DNA of 64,000 nt from Corynebacterium faecale (GCF_030408735.1 NZ_CP047204.1:1-64000); one strand, 5' to 3'. Positions 15,023-23,774 are shown, counted from the first letter of the stretch. The notes: a model not told the origin generated them from the sequence alone. Program-made: numbers and translations.

Positions 15023-15367
15023 GTGGCAACCCGAGACGTAACGATCACCCGTATCTCACCGTTGGCCACCTTCCGGGTGGCGCTGGCGCTGTCCATCATC
15101 GGACTGGTCGCCTGGCTCATCTGCGTTGTTGTCCTGTACTTCGGACTGGACACCGCAGGGGTATGGCAGAACCTCAATGATGTCATCGGAGGCGTCGGCG
15201 GCGAACAGGCCGTCACCTTCGGTTTGGTCATGAGTGTCTCTGCCCTCCTGGGTGCGATCGTGGCGATCACCATCGCCATTCTCGCCCCGCTCACCGCGAT
15301 CATCTACAACGCGATCGTTGACCTCTTCGGCGGCATCACCGTGCAGCTGCAGGAGGAAGTCGACTAA
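15023..15367 (+). CDS. DUF3566 membrane protein
   Basis: A 114-residue protein with two clear membrane segments (about residues 16-42 and 70-95) and a cytoplasmic C-terminus rich in Ile and Val. It matches the DUF3566 protein found just downstream of gyrA in mycobacteria (Rv0007). The GTG start at 15023 lies 3 bp after the gyrA stop. Function is unknown; the mycobacterial position suggests an envelope or division-related role. Confidence 0.88.
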   Translation: MATRDVTITRISPLATFRVALALSIIGLVAWLICVVVLYFGLDTAGVWQNLNDVIGGVGGEQAVTFGLVMSVSALLGAIVAITIAILAPLTAIIYNAIVDLFGGITVQLQEEVD

Positions 15368-15490
15368 ATCGCATGCTCACAACTGTGGGTAAGTGCGAAA
15401 AACACCTCCGCTGGCAGACCAAATAAACATGGTTTGACCAGCGGATTTGTGTCTTTCGTGAACTATGGGTAAAGTTCTATCTCGTTCCCA

Positions 15491-15567
15491 GGGCCTATAG
15501 CTCAGTCGGTTAGAGCGCATCGCTGATAACGATGAGGTCGCAAGTTCGATTCTTGCTAGGCCCACCA
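15491..15567 (+). tRNA. tRNA-Ile (GAT)
   Basis: Complete cloverleaf: acceptor GGGCCTA/TAGGCCC, D-loop with GG, anticodon loop CTGATAA (GAT), T-arm with GTTCGATTC, discriminator A. The 3' CCA is encoded. Confidence 0.97.
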
Positions 15568-15574
15568 GGAACAT

Positions 15575-15647
15575 GGGGCATTAGCTCAGTTGGTAGAGCA
15601 CTTGCTTTGCAAGCAAGATGTCAGGAGTTCGATTCTCCTATGCTCCA
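15575..15647 (+). tRNA. tRNA-Ala (TGC)
   Basis: Complete cloverleaf: acceptor GGGGCAT/ATGCTCC, anticodon loop TTTGCAA (TGC), T-arm GTTCGATTC. The 3' CCA is not encoded. It lies 7 bp after tRNA-Ile. Confidence 0.97.
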
Positions 15648-15653
15648 CAGATA

Positions 15654-15687
15654 AGCACCTCAGAACTTCGGTTCTGAGGTGCTTTTT
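15654..15687 (+). terminator. Terminator of the tRNA operon
   Basis: AGCACCTCAGAAC (15654-15666) pairs with GTTCTGAGGTGCT (15671-15683) over 13 bp, followed by a T-run. Confidence 0.93.
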
Positions 15688-15723
15688 GTTGTTGGCACTC
15701 CTACGGGGTGGGAAGCTGGATTG

Positions 15724-17415
15724 TCAGTTTCGAAGGTAAGCCCGGTTCCTGCTTGAAGGTGGGGCTGTCGCGACAACCAGTTGCTGTTCAATTAGTGAAC
15801 GCAGAATAGGACGAATCGCGTTTGTGGTTTTCCCAGTCAGGTTACTGATTTCCCTGATGGTGACCGGGGTGCTGGAGTCGATGGTTTCCAGGATGCCTCG
15901 TTCTGCTTCGGTGAGGTCACCAGTAGTGGAAATCGTAAATCGATCCGGATATGGTTCAGCAAGGATTCCTCGGCTGACGAGTCCTTTGAGTAGTTCCCGC
16001 ATATCGTCAGAATCATGGCCAGTTTGGTTTCTGAGATCTCTGGGGGACACCGCACCCAGTTGTTCAGCCATGACCAGCGCAATGCCTTCTGGGACTGAAT
16101 AAGCACTACCTAAATGGCTGCTTAGCCAGTGGTTAGTGTCGGGCTTCAATAAACCGTGTCGGCTGAGTTTGACGGTGACCCTAGCAATGTCAACGTCATA
16201 ATCCGGTACGGGCAACCCAGCTTCCCGCATGAGGTTAAACATGCGGGGAATACCCGAGCCATTAATCTCAGCGAGAACGCCACCAGGATCCTCCGGCCAT
16301 GGAACATCCATGAGGATACGAGCGAGAGTCTGATTTCGTGCTATTGAATGCCCATCTGTAATCGAGGTGATTGATTTTCCACCGGGGAAACCTCCAGGAC
16401 TGGAGATTTCAACTCGATCCTTATAAATATCTACTGAGACGGGGGAATCGAGAGCGAGATCTGAATAGTCGCGGTGGACGACTGCATTCGCAAGTGCCTC
16501 GCGCAGAACCTCCTCTGGAATTTCGAGGCTATCGTGTCCTGTCATTCCGGTTACTATCCGTCGGGTGCGGAGGTTCTTCCTGATTGCAGTGATGGCGCTA
16601 CGGACCATCTCCAATAAGTTTCCTTCGCAAATAACACGATCTTCAAATCGTACTGTTGTTCCGACCGGAGCTTTATGATTCCCGGGATGGACGGCGACAT
16701 CGATGTACAGCATGGGGAAGAATTGTTGCGGATACTTCCCCAGGGCAAGAAGCCCAGCGATGGTGAGAGCGCCACTGGTGGTGCAGATGTTTTTCCGGGT
16801 GAGCCATTGATCCGCGTCTCCATAAAGGACACGGCTGCCTACGGACTTGAGCCGGTTGTAGACAGAATCGATCATGGATTTATCCAGGTCTGACACCGAA
16901 GATCCCGAGACCGGGTTCCGAGAGATATCTACTCTGTCAAAACGATGCTGAAGTTCATATATCTCAAGCGTATTAAGTTTCCGATCTTTATCACCAACCC
17001 GCTTGTAGCTTCCATTCTTTATCCCTGTTTGTGTGAGGTGGCACGGACCATTTTGATCTAGAGCCCCGATGGAGATGATTAAGATTTCAGCGTCATCGAC
17101 CATCTCAGTGATCACGACATGCGGCGGTATCGGGTTTACCTTCTGGCCATCTCTGCTCTGGCCATTGAGTCCTTCACGCACTACCTGCGCGGCTTTCACA
17201 GCATCAAAACCCTTGACTGGAATGAAATCAGGCTCGCTTAGCCCAAGGATTATGTAACCACCGTCAGTGTTGGCAAAGGCGCTGACTGACTCCCAGAAGC
17301 TCTTCGCGTCTTTTCCTTTTGGGGTTTGACTCCACGACTTAACTTCTACGAGTTCATCATCTTTTTTCGTGCGTCGAAGCCTGGCGAGGTGCTCCGGGAA
17401 ATCAAAATCACGCAT
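15724..17415 (-). CDS. AlbA_2/Schlafen-type ATP-binding protein
   Basis: A 563-residue protein. The N-terminus (VEVKSWSQ, then FWESVSAFANTDGGYIILGL) is the AlbA_2 (divergent AAA-4, Schlafen-related) domain, about residues 10-130. The middle (EVLREALANAVVHRDYS and EISSPGGFPGG, about residues 280-370) is the associated GHKL-like ATP-binding domain. The C-terminal ~130 residues contain winged-helix-like segments (TIREISNLTGKTTNAIRPIL). Members are annotated as transcriptional regulators or as parts of defence islands; function here is unknown. It has lower GC than its neighbours, sits beside tRNA-Ala and has a repeat array just upstream of its start, suggesting acquisition and autoregulation. 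Confidence 0.85.
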   Translation of the reverse strand: MRDFDFPEHLARLRRTKKDDELVEVKSWSQTPKGKDAKSFWESVSAFANTDGGYIILGLSEPDFIPVKGFDAVKAAQVVREGLNGQSRDGQKVNPIPPHVVITEMVDDAEILIISIGALDQNGPCHLTQTGIKNGSYKRVGDKDRKLNTLEIYELQHRFDRVDISRNPVSGSSVSDLDKSMIDSVYNRLKSVGSRVLYGDADQWLTRKNICTTSGALTIAGLLALGKYPQQFFPMLYIDVAVHPGNHKAPVGTTVRFEDRVICEGNLLEMVRSAITAIRKNLRTRRIVTGMTGHDSLEIPEEVLREALANAVVHRDYSDLALDSPVSVDIYKDRVEISSPGGFPGGKSITSITDGHSIARNQTLARILMDVPWPEDPGGVLAEINGSGIPRMFNLMREAGLPVPDYDVDIARVTVKLSRHGLLKPDTNHWLSSHLGSAYSVPEGIALVMAEQLGAVSPRDLRNQTGHDSDDMRELLKGLVSRGILAEPYPDRFTISTTGDLTEAERGILETIDSSTPVTIREISNLTGKTTNAIRPILRSLIEQQLVVATAPPSSRNRAYLRN

Positions 17416-17439
17416 GCATCCACCTTCCGTCTGAGATGT

Positions 17440-17544
17440 CTTCAGTGTAGAACACTGAAGCCCTCACTTTCTACACTGAGAGCGTCACTTTCTACACTGA
17501 GGCCCTCACTTTCTACAGTGAGGCCCTCACTTTCTACAGTGAGA
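17440..17544. repeat. Operator-like array: 21-bp repeat x4 plus palindrome
   Basis: A palindrome CTTCAGTGT-AGA-ACACTGAAG (17440-17460) is followed by four 21-bp direct repeats at 17461, 17482, 17503 and 17524 with the core TCACTTTCTACA(C/G)TGAG. Two copies contain the inverted repeat CTCACT-N6-AGTGAG. The 21-bp period puts all copies on one face of the helix. The array begins 25 bp upstream of the AlbA_2 start, so binding by that protein or another regulator is likely. Confidence 0.85.
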
Positions 17545-17766
17545 GCCTCTGTTGCCCTTCAGAACCTATCGCGGCGCGCCGTACCAGGCGCGATCACGGT
17601 GACGGGCTGGGATGGTGGGCCCGTCGCAAAGCGCGAAGGTCTGACCACGGTGCGCCGATCCACGCGCGACCAGGGTGCGTTGTGTGCGCGTATGCTTTTC
17701 GACGATCACCTCGCCACCCTGGACGCCCCCTGTACCGTCATCGCCCGGTCCGCCACCAGTAGATGA
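17545..17766 (+). pseudogene. C-terminal remnant of a LacI-family regulator
   Basis: The frame ending at TGA 17764-17766 encodes about 70 residues that read like the C-terminus of LacI/GalR regulators: VPGAITVTGWDGGPVA, then LTTVRRSTRDQGALCARML and a closing PCTVIARSATSR. No DNA-binding head or ligand-domain N-half is present, and the similarity stops at the end of the 21-bp repeat array. It lies just upstream of a sugar ABC importer, the usual place for its regulator. The 5' part was probably lost when the AlbA_2 segment arrived. Confidence 0.72.
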
Positions 17767-17851
17767 AACCCCCTGTTAGAGCCATCTGAATCGATTAACC
17801 GTGGGTGTCAGATGTTTGACTTGAGCCTCTGACCTGCGTTGACTTGGACAG

Positions 17852-18841
17852 GTGAGACTAATTAAAACTGCTGCAATTGTGCTCGGAATGGTCCTGGCCA
17901 TCTCCGGATGCTCAGCCACCGGCGGTGCCCCACGCCCCACGGACACTGGTGAGGGCGGCGGCACCGTGGATACCCCACGCATGGTCGTGTCCATGATCAG
18001 TCACGGCGCTCCCGGTGACACTTTCTGGGATCTGGTGCGCAAGGGTGCGGAAGACGCTGCACAAAAGGACAATATTGAACTGCGGTACTCCGCTGATCCA
18101 GAGGTGCCCAACCAGGCCAACCTCATTCAGTCGGCCATTGACTCGGACGTTGACGGCATCGCGCTGACCATGCCGAATGCTCAGGCCCTTGGACCCACCG
18201 CCCAGAAAGCCGTGGATGCAGGCATACCTGTGGTGGGGCTCAACGCCGGCATGGATTCCTATCAGGATTATGGTCTGAGCGGGTTCTTCGGTCAGGAGGA
18301 GCGCGTGGCGGGTGAACTCGCCGGTGAACGCCTCGCCGATGACGGTGCCGAGCATGTCCTCTGCGTGATCCACGAACAGGGTAATGCCTCGCAGGAGGCA
18401 CGCTGTGGTGGTGTTGCTGATGGCATGGGTGGCACCGGCCGGGTGGAAACCCTCTATGTCAACGGCATGGACCTCACGGCCGTGCAGTCGACTCTTCAGG
18501 CCAAGCTGGCGCAGGACCCGGGGATTGACTGGGTGATGGGTCTGGTCGCACCGGTGGCGCTCACCGCCGTGCAATCGGCAGAGAACGCGAACGCGGAGGT
18601 GTCCATAGGCACCTTCGATACCAACGCCGCGCTGGTTAACGCCATCAAAAACGGTGACATCGCCTTCGCCATCGACCAGCAGCCCTACCTCCAGGGCTAC
18701 CTGGCCGTGGATGCCCTCTGGTTGGCACACCGCAACGGCACCACTGTCGGTGGTGGCCGTCCTGTCTACACGGGCCCCAGCTTCGTGGATGTCTCCAACG
18801 TGGACATCATTGCTGATGCCGCACAGGCGGGTCTGCGATGA
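17852..18841 (+). CDS. Sugar ABC transporter substrate-binding lipoprotein
   Basis: A 329-residue type-1 periplasmic binding protein (RbsB/Peripla_BP_4 type) that captures a sugar or polyol outside the membrane. It has a lipoprotein signal (LAISGC, lipid Cys at residue 20) and the two-lobe pattern with SHGAPGDTFWDLVRKGAEDA and IDSDVDGIALTMPNAQA. The start is GTG at 17852. It overlaps the permease gene (ATGA), so the three genes form an operon. The substrate cannot be read; the single-ATPase organisation resembles fructose or inositol importers more than RbsA-type ribose systems. Confidence 0.9.
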   Translation: MRLIKTAAIVLGMVLAISGCSATGGAPRPTDTGEGGGTVDTPRMVVSMISHGAPGDTFWDLVRKGAEDAAQKDNIELRYSADPEVPNQANLIQSAIDSDVDGIALTMPNAQALGPTAQKAVDAGIPVVGLNAGMDSYQDYGLSGFFGQEERVAGELAGERLADDGAEHVLCVIHEQGNASQEARCGGVADGMGGTGRVETLYVNGMDLTAVQSTLQAKLAQDPGIDWVMGLVAPVALTAVQSAENANAEVSIGTFDTNAALVNAIKNGDIAFAIDQQPYLQGYLAVDALWLAHRNGTTVGGGRPVYTGPSFVDVSNVDIIADAAQAGLR

Positions 18842-19881
18842 GCACCCCGGTTATAGCAGCATCATCTGACAAGGGCGAGAGCACAGACAGCCTGTTCACC
18901 CGCCTCATCCGCCGGCCCGAATTGACCAGCCTGCTGGGTGCGGTCATCATCTTCGTCTTCTTCATGATCGTGGCCCCGGCATTCAGGTCCTGGGATTCCA
19001 TGGCCACCGTGCTGTACGCCAGCTCTACCATCGGCATCATGGCGATCGCCGTGGGGCTGCTCATGATCGGTGATGAATTCGATCTGTCCACCGGTGTTGC
19101 CGTCACCACGGCTGCGCTGGCGGCCTCCATGTTCAGCTACAACCTGTGGCTCAATACCTGGGTGGGTGCACTGCTCGCCCTGGTTATTTCACTGGCCATC
19201 GGCTTCTTCAATGGCTATCTGGTGGTGAAGACCAGGATCGCATCCTTCCTCATCACCCTGGCATCCTTCCTCATGTTGCAGGGGCTCAACCTGGCGCTGA
19301 CCAAACTGGTCGCCGGTGCCGTGGCCACCCCGACCATCGCCGACATGGAAGGTTTCCCCTCCGCACAGGCGGTGTTCGCCAGCTCCATCCCGATCTTCGG
19401 GGTGAACATCCGCATCACCGTGTTCTGGTGGATCCTGTTCGTGGTCTTAGGCACCTACCTGCTGTTCAAGACCCGCTTCGGCAACTGGATCTTCGCCATC
19501 GGTGGGGACCAGGAGGCAGCCCGCGCCGTGGGTGTCCCGGTCCGCCGCGTGAAGATCACCCTGTTCATGTTCATCGGTTTCGCCGCCTGGTTCCTGGGCA
19601 TGCACAACCTGTTCACCTTCGATTCCATCCAGGCAGGACAGGGCGTGGGCAATGAGTTCCTCTATATCATCGCCGCCGTCATCGGCGGGGTGTCCATGAC
19701 CGGTGGACGCGGCACTGTCATCGGCACCATGATCGGCGCCCTCATCTTCGGCATGACCAACCAGGGCATCGTCTACGCCGGTTGGAACCCCGACTGGTTC
19801 ATGTTCTTCCTCGGCGGCATGCTGCTGTTCGCCGTGATCACCAACAACCGTTTCGCCAGGTTTAATAAGGAGCGGTCATGA
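18838..19881 (+). CDS. Sugar ABC transporter permease
   Basis: A 347-residue inner-membrane permease of the BPD_transp_2/RbsC family with about ten hydrophobic segments. The conserved GGDQEAARAVGVPVRRVKI cytoplasmic loop contacts the ATPase. It overlaps the upstream binding-protein gene and the downstream ATPase gene by 4 bp each. Confidence 0.93.
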   Translation: MSTPVIAASSDKGESTDSLFTRLIRRPELTSLLGAVIIFVFFMIVAPAFRSWDSMATVLYASSTIGIMAIAVGLLMIGDEFDLSTGVAVTTAALAASMFSYNLWLNTWVGALLALVISLAIGFFNGYLVVKTRIASFLITLASFLMLQGLNLALTKLVAGAVATPTIADMEGFPSAQAVFASSIPIFGVNIRITVFWWILFVVLGTYLLFKTRFGNWIFAIGGDQEAARAVGVPVRRVKITLFMFIGFAAWFLGMHNLFTFDSIQAGQGVGNEFLYIIAAVIGGVSMTGGRGTVIGTMIGALIFGMTNQGIVYAGWNPDWFMFFLGGMLLFAVITNNRFARFNKERS

Positions 19882-20639
19882 CAGAACTCATCCGCCTGGA
19901 GGGGATCTCCAAGGACTACGGCGTATTCAGCGCATTGAAGGACATCAACCTGTCAGTGCGTGCCGGGGCCGTGACCTGCGTGCTGGGTGATAATGGTGCG
20001 GGTAAATCCACGCTCATCAAGATCCTCGCCGGCCTGCACCCCGCCAGCGCCGGAACCATGGGTGTGGATGGTGAAGAAGTCTCCTTCTCCTCACCGCGTG
20101 ATGCCCTCGATGCCGGCATTGCCACCGTGTACCAGGATCTGGCCGTGGTGGGGCAGCTGAGCGTATGGCGCAACTTCTTCCTCGGCCAGGAACTCACCGG
20201 CCGCTTCGGCCGGATGCGCGAGGAGGAAATGCGCCGGGTCACCGATGAACAGCTCCGCGAGATGGGCATTGAACTACGCAATGTGGATGTCCCGGTGGCG
20301 TCCCTCTCTGGTGGGCAGCGCCAGGTGGTGGCCATTGCCCGTGCCATCTACTTCGGCGCCCGCGTCCTCATCCTGGATGAGCCCACCGCAGCCCTCGGCG
20401 TGAAACAGTCCGGCATGGTGCTGCGCTTCATCGCCGCCGCCCGCGACCGTGGCATCGGCGTCATCTTCATCACCCACAACCCTCACCACGCCTATCTGGT
20501 GGGCGATCATTTCATCCTGCTCAACCTGGGACGTCAGGTACTTGATGTGCCGCGAAGTGAGGTCACCCTGGAGGAACTCACCCTCCAGATGGCTGGTGGT
20601 GGCGAGCTGGACTCACTCAGCCACGAATTACAGCGGTAG
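19878..20639 (+). CDS. Sugar ABC transporter ATP-binding protein
   Basis: A 253-residue single-domain ATPase with Walker A GDNGAGKST, Q-loop VYQDLA, signature LSGGQRQ, Walker B VLILDEPTAAL and switch His in ITHNPHHAY. RbsA-type sugar ATPases are usually tandem duplicates of about 500 residues. The single domain here matches FrcA-like systems, in which the subunit works as a homodimer. It is the last gene of the operon; a bidirectional terminator follows at 20698. Confidence 0.93.
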   Translation: MTELIRLEGISKDYGVFSALKDINLSVRAGAVTCVLGDNGAGKSTLIKILAGLHPASAGTMGVDGEEVSFSSPRDALDAGIATVYQDLAVVGQLSVWRNFFLGQELTGRFGRMREEEMRRVTDEQLREMGIELRNVDVPVASLSGGQRQVVAIARAIYFGARVLILDEPTAALGVKQSGMVLRFIAAARDRGIGVIFITHNPHHAYLVGDHFILLNLGRQVLDVPRSEVTLEELTLQMAGGGELDSLSHELQR

Positions 20640-20697
20640 CAACCCGTCTCTCCTTCCGGCATGAGAGGGGAGGGCACTGTGTGATCCCACGACGCAA

Positions 20698-20729
20698 AAC
20701 GGCCATTCCCCCTTGAGGGAATGGCCGTT
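20698..20729. terminator. Bidirectional terminator between convergent genes
   Basis: AACGGCCATTCCC (20698-20710) pairs with GGGAATGGCCGTT (20717-20729). It sits between the ABC operon and the convergent minus-strand gene. The flanking T-runs are weak. Confidence 0.75.
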
Positions 20730-20751
20730 GGCAGTTCAGTGCTGTGTGAGA

Positions 20752-21549
20752 CTACTTCTCTTTGTCGCTCTGTTCGCGCTGTGGTGCGTTCTTCGCATCG
20801 AACTCAGCCTGGATGGCCTCAGCCTCAGACAGACCCTCTGCGGCCTCTGCATCGGCGTCTGCCGCAGCTTCCTGCTCGGTTTCCTCAGCTGCATCGGCCA
20901 CCGCATCAACGGCGGCATCAACCTCGAGCTCGGCGGCGGCGTCATCGGCGGCCTGATCCGCGGAGACCTCCACCGGCGCATCATCACCGGTCTGGGTGGA
21001 GTACACCAGCACCGGTTCATCCTCCACAGCAGCTTCTTCCACTGCGGTGAACTGGTCCTCCACGCGTGGTGGGGTGGTGCCCGGGGTCTGCTTGCGCTTG
21101 TTCAGCACGGTGTACACCACCGCGGCGATACCGGAGGCGGTCAGCGCGGCCACTGCGATATTGCGAACCCAGTGGCTGTCATCGCCGGACGCGGCCTTGC
21201 GCGCCTTCTTGTCCAGCTTGGCTGCTTTGCGACGCCCCTTCCGGTTCAAGTCCTTACCCGAGGAGCGCATATCCTTCAGGGCGTCCCCACCCTTGTCCTC
21301 CGCGGTGGCGAGAGCTTTCTCCAGACGGACCCGGGCAGCCTGGGTGACGTGTCCGGCCTTTTTCACGGAATCGTCATAGCGGTTGCGGGCCATCTCCAGG
21401 GCATCATCAGCCTTGGGACCATAGTTTTCAGCGGCGGATGACAACGTATCGTAGGCCTCGTCCATCTTGCGGTCGCGGAAGTCCGCGTAGGCGTTATAGG
21501 CCGAACGTGCGCCGGTCAGAGCCATTTTGAGTGTGGTGAAGGTGCTCAT
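20752..21549 (-). CDS. Single-pass membrane protein with acidic tail
   Basis: A 265-residue protein. Residues 1-120 are charged and helical, rich in Ala, Lys, Asp and Arg. One hydrophobic segment (HWVRNIAVAALTASGIAAVV, about residues 126-146) is followed by Lys/Arg, so the N-terminus is probably outside or the helix is a membrane anchor. The C-terminal ~100 residues are very acidic and low-complexity (Glu/Ala/Asp). The ATG has AAAGGAG about 9 bp upstream. No known family was recognised. It is divergent from ppiA. Confidence 0.8.
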   Translation of the reverse strand: MSTFTTLKMALTGARSAYNAYADFRDRKMDEAYDTLSSAAENYGPKADDALEMARNRYDDSVKKAGHVTQAARVRLEKALATAEDKGGDALKDMRSSGKDLNRKGRRKAAKLDKKARKAASGDDSHWVRNIAVAALTASGIAAVVYTVLNKRKQTPGTTPPRVEDQFTAVEEAAVEDEPVLVYSTQTGDDAPVEVSADQAADDAAAELEVDAAVDAVADAAEETEQEAAADADAEAAEGLSEAEAIQAEFDAKNAPQREQSDKEK

Positions 21550-21635
21550 TTAATGCTCTCCTTTAATCGGAAGTGTTTTAGAATCCCCAGACTAGTGAAA
21601 CATGCGGACCCTTGGTTGAGGTTATGATGGATTGC

Positions 21636-22160
21636 ATGACTTTGAAGACTGCAACTGCGATTCTGCACACCAACCGTGGAGACATCTCCATCGACCTCTT
21701 CGGAAACCACGCTCCTGAGACCGTGAACAACTTCGTCGGCCTGGCTCAGGGCACCAAGGAGTACAAGGCTGCCAACGCCGCCGGCACCAACGAAGGCCCA
21801 TTCTACGATGGCGCCGTGTTCCACCGCGTGATCAACAACTTCATGATCCAGGGTGGCGACCCAACCGGCACCGGCCGTGGCGGCCCAGGCTACAACTTCG
21901 GTGATGAGTTCCACCCAGAGCTGCGCTTTGATCGTTCATACCTGCTGGCCATGGCTAACGCCGGCCCGGGAACCAACGGCTCCCAGTTCTTCATCACCAC
22001 CGCTCCAACCCCGCACCTGAACAACGCCCACACCATCTTCGGTGAGGTCACCGATGCGGAGTCCCAGAAGGTCGTCGACGCCATCGGCACCACCGCAACC
22101 GATCGCATGGACCGCCCAGTTGACCCAGTGGTCATCGAGTCCATCGAGATCGTTGAGTAG
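21636..22160 (+). CDS. ppiA: Peptidyl-prolyl cis-trans isomerase (cyclophilin)
   Basis: Cytoplasmic cyclophilin that isomerises X-Pro bonds. The 174-residue protein has the active-site region FHRVINNFMIQGGDPTGTGRGG and the conserved MANAGPGTNGSQFFIT. The start ATG 21636 follows TATGAT (about 21624-21629) by 6-7 bp with no ribosome site, so the mRNA is probably leaderless; in-frame ATGs from 21612 lie in the promoter. The short actinobacterial insert (KEYKAANAAGTNEG) is present. Confidence 0.95.
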   Translation: MTLKTATAILHTNRGDISIDLFGNHAPETVNNFVGLAQGTKEYKAANAAGTNEGPFYDGAVFHRVINNFMIQGGDPTGTGRGGPGYNFGDEFHPELRFDRSYLLAMANAGPGTNGSQFFITTAPTPHLNNAHTIFGEVTDAESQKVVDAIGTTATDRMDRPVDPVVIESIEIVE

Positions 22161-22188
22161 TTAACCACTGCTCACCCACACTTCTTCA

Positions 22189-22221
22189 GGCCTCGCCAAC
22201 TACCGGCGGGGCCTGTTTTTC
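22189..22221 (+). terminator. ppiA terminator
   Basis: AGGCCTCGCC (22189-22198) pairs with GGCGGGGCCT (22206-22215), followed by GTTTTT. Confidence 0.9.
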
Positions 22222-22223
22222 AT

Positions 22224-22898
22224 ATGGAGACCCTTGTTGCAGTGAAATTTGCAGACATCTACCGCCAGGCACCGGCCAGCACCGGCATTTCCCTGGCTGT
22301 CATAGCGGTCTACCTCGTGACCGCCGTCCAATCGAGGTCCATCCAGAACAACCTCTGGAACAGCTCCATCGCCGACGACTGGATCCTCTGGGGCCCGGGC
22401 ATGATCGACGGTTTCGGTCCGCTCCGGGCCGTGGGAGGCATGTTCCTCCACATCGGACCCGGGCACATGATCCTCAACCTGGTGCTGCTGTGGTTGTTGG
22501 GACGTGAGATAGAGAACTATTTCGGGCCCCTGCTGTTCACCCTCATGTACTTCGTCGGCGGCATCGGTGCATCAGCTGCGGTGGTGTGGTTTGATCCACT
22601 CACACCCACCGCAGGTGCCTCGGGCGCGGTGTACGCGATGATGGCCATCCTGGTCGGTCTTTTTGTCATTCGCGGTGATGATCTGCGTGCGCCACTGGCC
22701 TTGATCGCCGTGAACATCGGATATACCTTCCTGGCTGTCAACGTTTCACTGTGGGGGCATCTGGGTGGCCTGATCGCCGGTGCGTTGCTGACCTGGCCCA
22801 TCATCAAGGCCAGATCGCGCCGGGATCAGTGGATCATCGCTCTCGCTGGACTGGTGGTGGTCATCGTGGCCCTGTTCCTCGGCATCCCCTACCCCTGA
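22224..22898 (+). CDS. Rhomboid family intramembrane serine protease
   Basis: Cleaves transmembrane substrates within the membrane. The 224-residue protein has six or seven hydrophobic segments. The rhomboid signature is present: FLHIGPGHMILNLVLLW in the L1/TM2 region, catalytic Ser133 in TAGASGAVYA and catalytic His179 in SLWGHLGG. The start may be ATG 22224, which abuts the ppiA terminator, or GTG 22242, which has GGAG about 12 bp upstream and gives a more normal N-terminus. Confidence 0.92.
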   Translation: METLVAVKFADIYRQAPASTGISLAVIAVYLVTAVQSRSIQNNLWNSSIADDWILWGPGMIDGFGPLRAVGGMFLHIGPGHMILNLVLLWLLGREIENYFGPLLFTLMYFVGGIGASAAVVWFDPLTPTAGASGAVYAMMAILVGLFVIRGDDLRAPLALIAVNIGYTFLAVNVSLWGHLGGLIAGALLTWPIIKARSRRDQWIIALAGLVVVIVALFLGIPYP

Positions 22899-22941
22899 AA
22901 AGACCACTTTTCACCCCTGTAACTACTGATCGAATCACAAC

Positions 22942-22974
22942 AACGGTGCCTCCGCTTATGGACGGCACCGTTTT
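22942..22974 (+). terminator. Terminator with a CTTATGGA-bearing loop
   Basis: AACGGTGCC (22942-22950) pairs perfectly with GGCACCGTT (22964-22972), then TTTT. The loop contains CTTATGGA (22955-22962), the first copy of the iterated octamer in this window. Confidence 0.87.
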
Positions 22975-23114
22975 GTCATTCCAGGGTGTGGAGGAAGGTA
23001 TCTCCACAGCATGTGAAATAACAAAAACTCACTTGTTTCACACCGGAGGAATAATATCCCACACAGCTGTCCACAGATCCTGTGGAGAATGTGGAGAAAA
23101 CCCATCGGAAGAAG

Positions 23115-23434
23115 TTATCCACAGAAGTTATCCACATTGTGGATAGTAACATTCTTGTAATTCACTGCGGTTGTACGGCTCTCATGCTCTTCGAACATGC
23201 AGATATGATCGATAAATGCCTGGTAGCAGGTAAAATAATCGAACAATCCAAGTCCTGTTGAAAACTGTTCACAGAGTTATCCACAACCTGTGGAAAGTGG
23301 TCAAATGACAAAATATCACGCGGATACCCCCTGAATCCACAACTTTATCCACAACCTGTGGATAACTTTTCCCCCCGGTCGCGAACAGGGTTATCCACAA
23401 TTACATGTGTGTAACTCACTGGGCCTGTGGATAA
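23115..23434. other. Second dense DnaA-box cluster
   Basis: Seven perfect TTATCCACA boxes lie in 320 bp: 23115, 23128, 23277, 23345 and 23391 on the plus strand; 23357-23365 and 23426-23434 reversed. Near matches lie at 23138 and about 23290. Two pairs form inverted repeats (23345/23357, and 23277 with a near match). There is no gene between the rhomboid and crgA. The cluster is denser than the dnaA-dnaN one, so it is a candidate part of the origin or a DnaA-titrating site. Bases 23435-23774 hold nothing else recognisable. Confidence 0.85.
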
Positions 23435-23774
23435 CTTTTAATGACGGGGTCAAACTGCACAATTGCAGGGTGCAGAGCTCTAATAGACAACATGTTCGAC
23501 CCCGAAGAAGGGGGAGGGTGATAGGAAAATGGTATATATTCGCAGGTTAGTCGCGCTCCCTGTTCGAATAGTTTCCAGCTCTGCCCAACGTACATCAGTT
23601 CAATAGTGTAATTACAAGACTTCCCTCCCGGAAAGGGGGATGAGGGGGAGTGAAACCACCTATTGTGCCCCTGCCATGTCCGTTTGGCAGTGGGGAGTGT
23701 CCGAATAAGGGCACTTCTCAGGGCGCAATGGCGCCTCCTTCAGTGGGCGGGCCACCCTGTCTCATCAACGGACA

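Noticed and set aside
17461..17544. Short CRISPR array
   Set aside because: The units are contiguous with no unique spacers and no cas genes are nearby; operator-like tandem repeats fit better.
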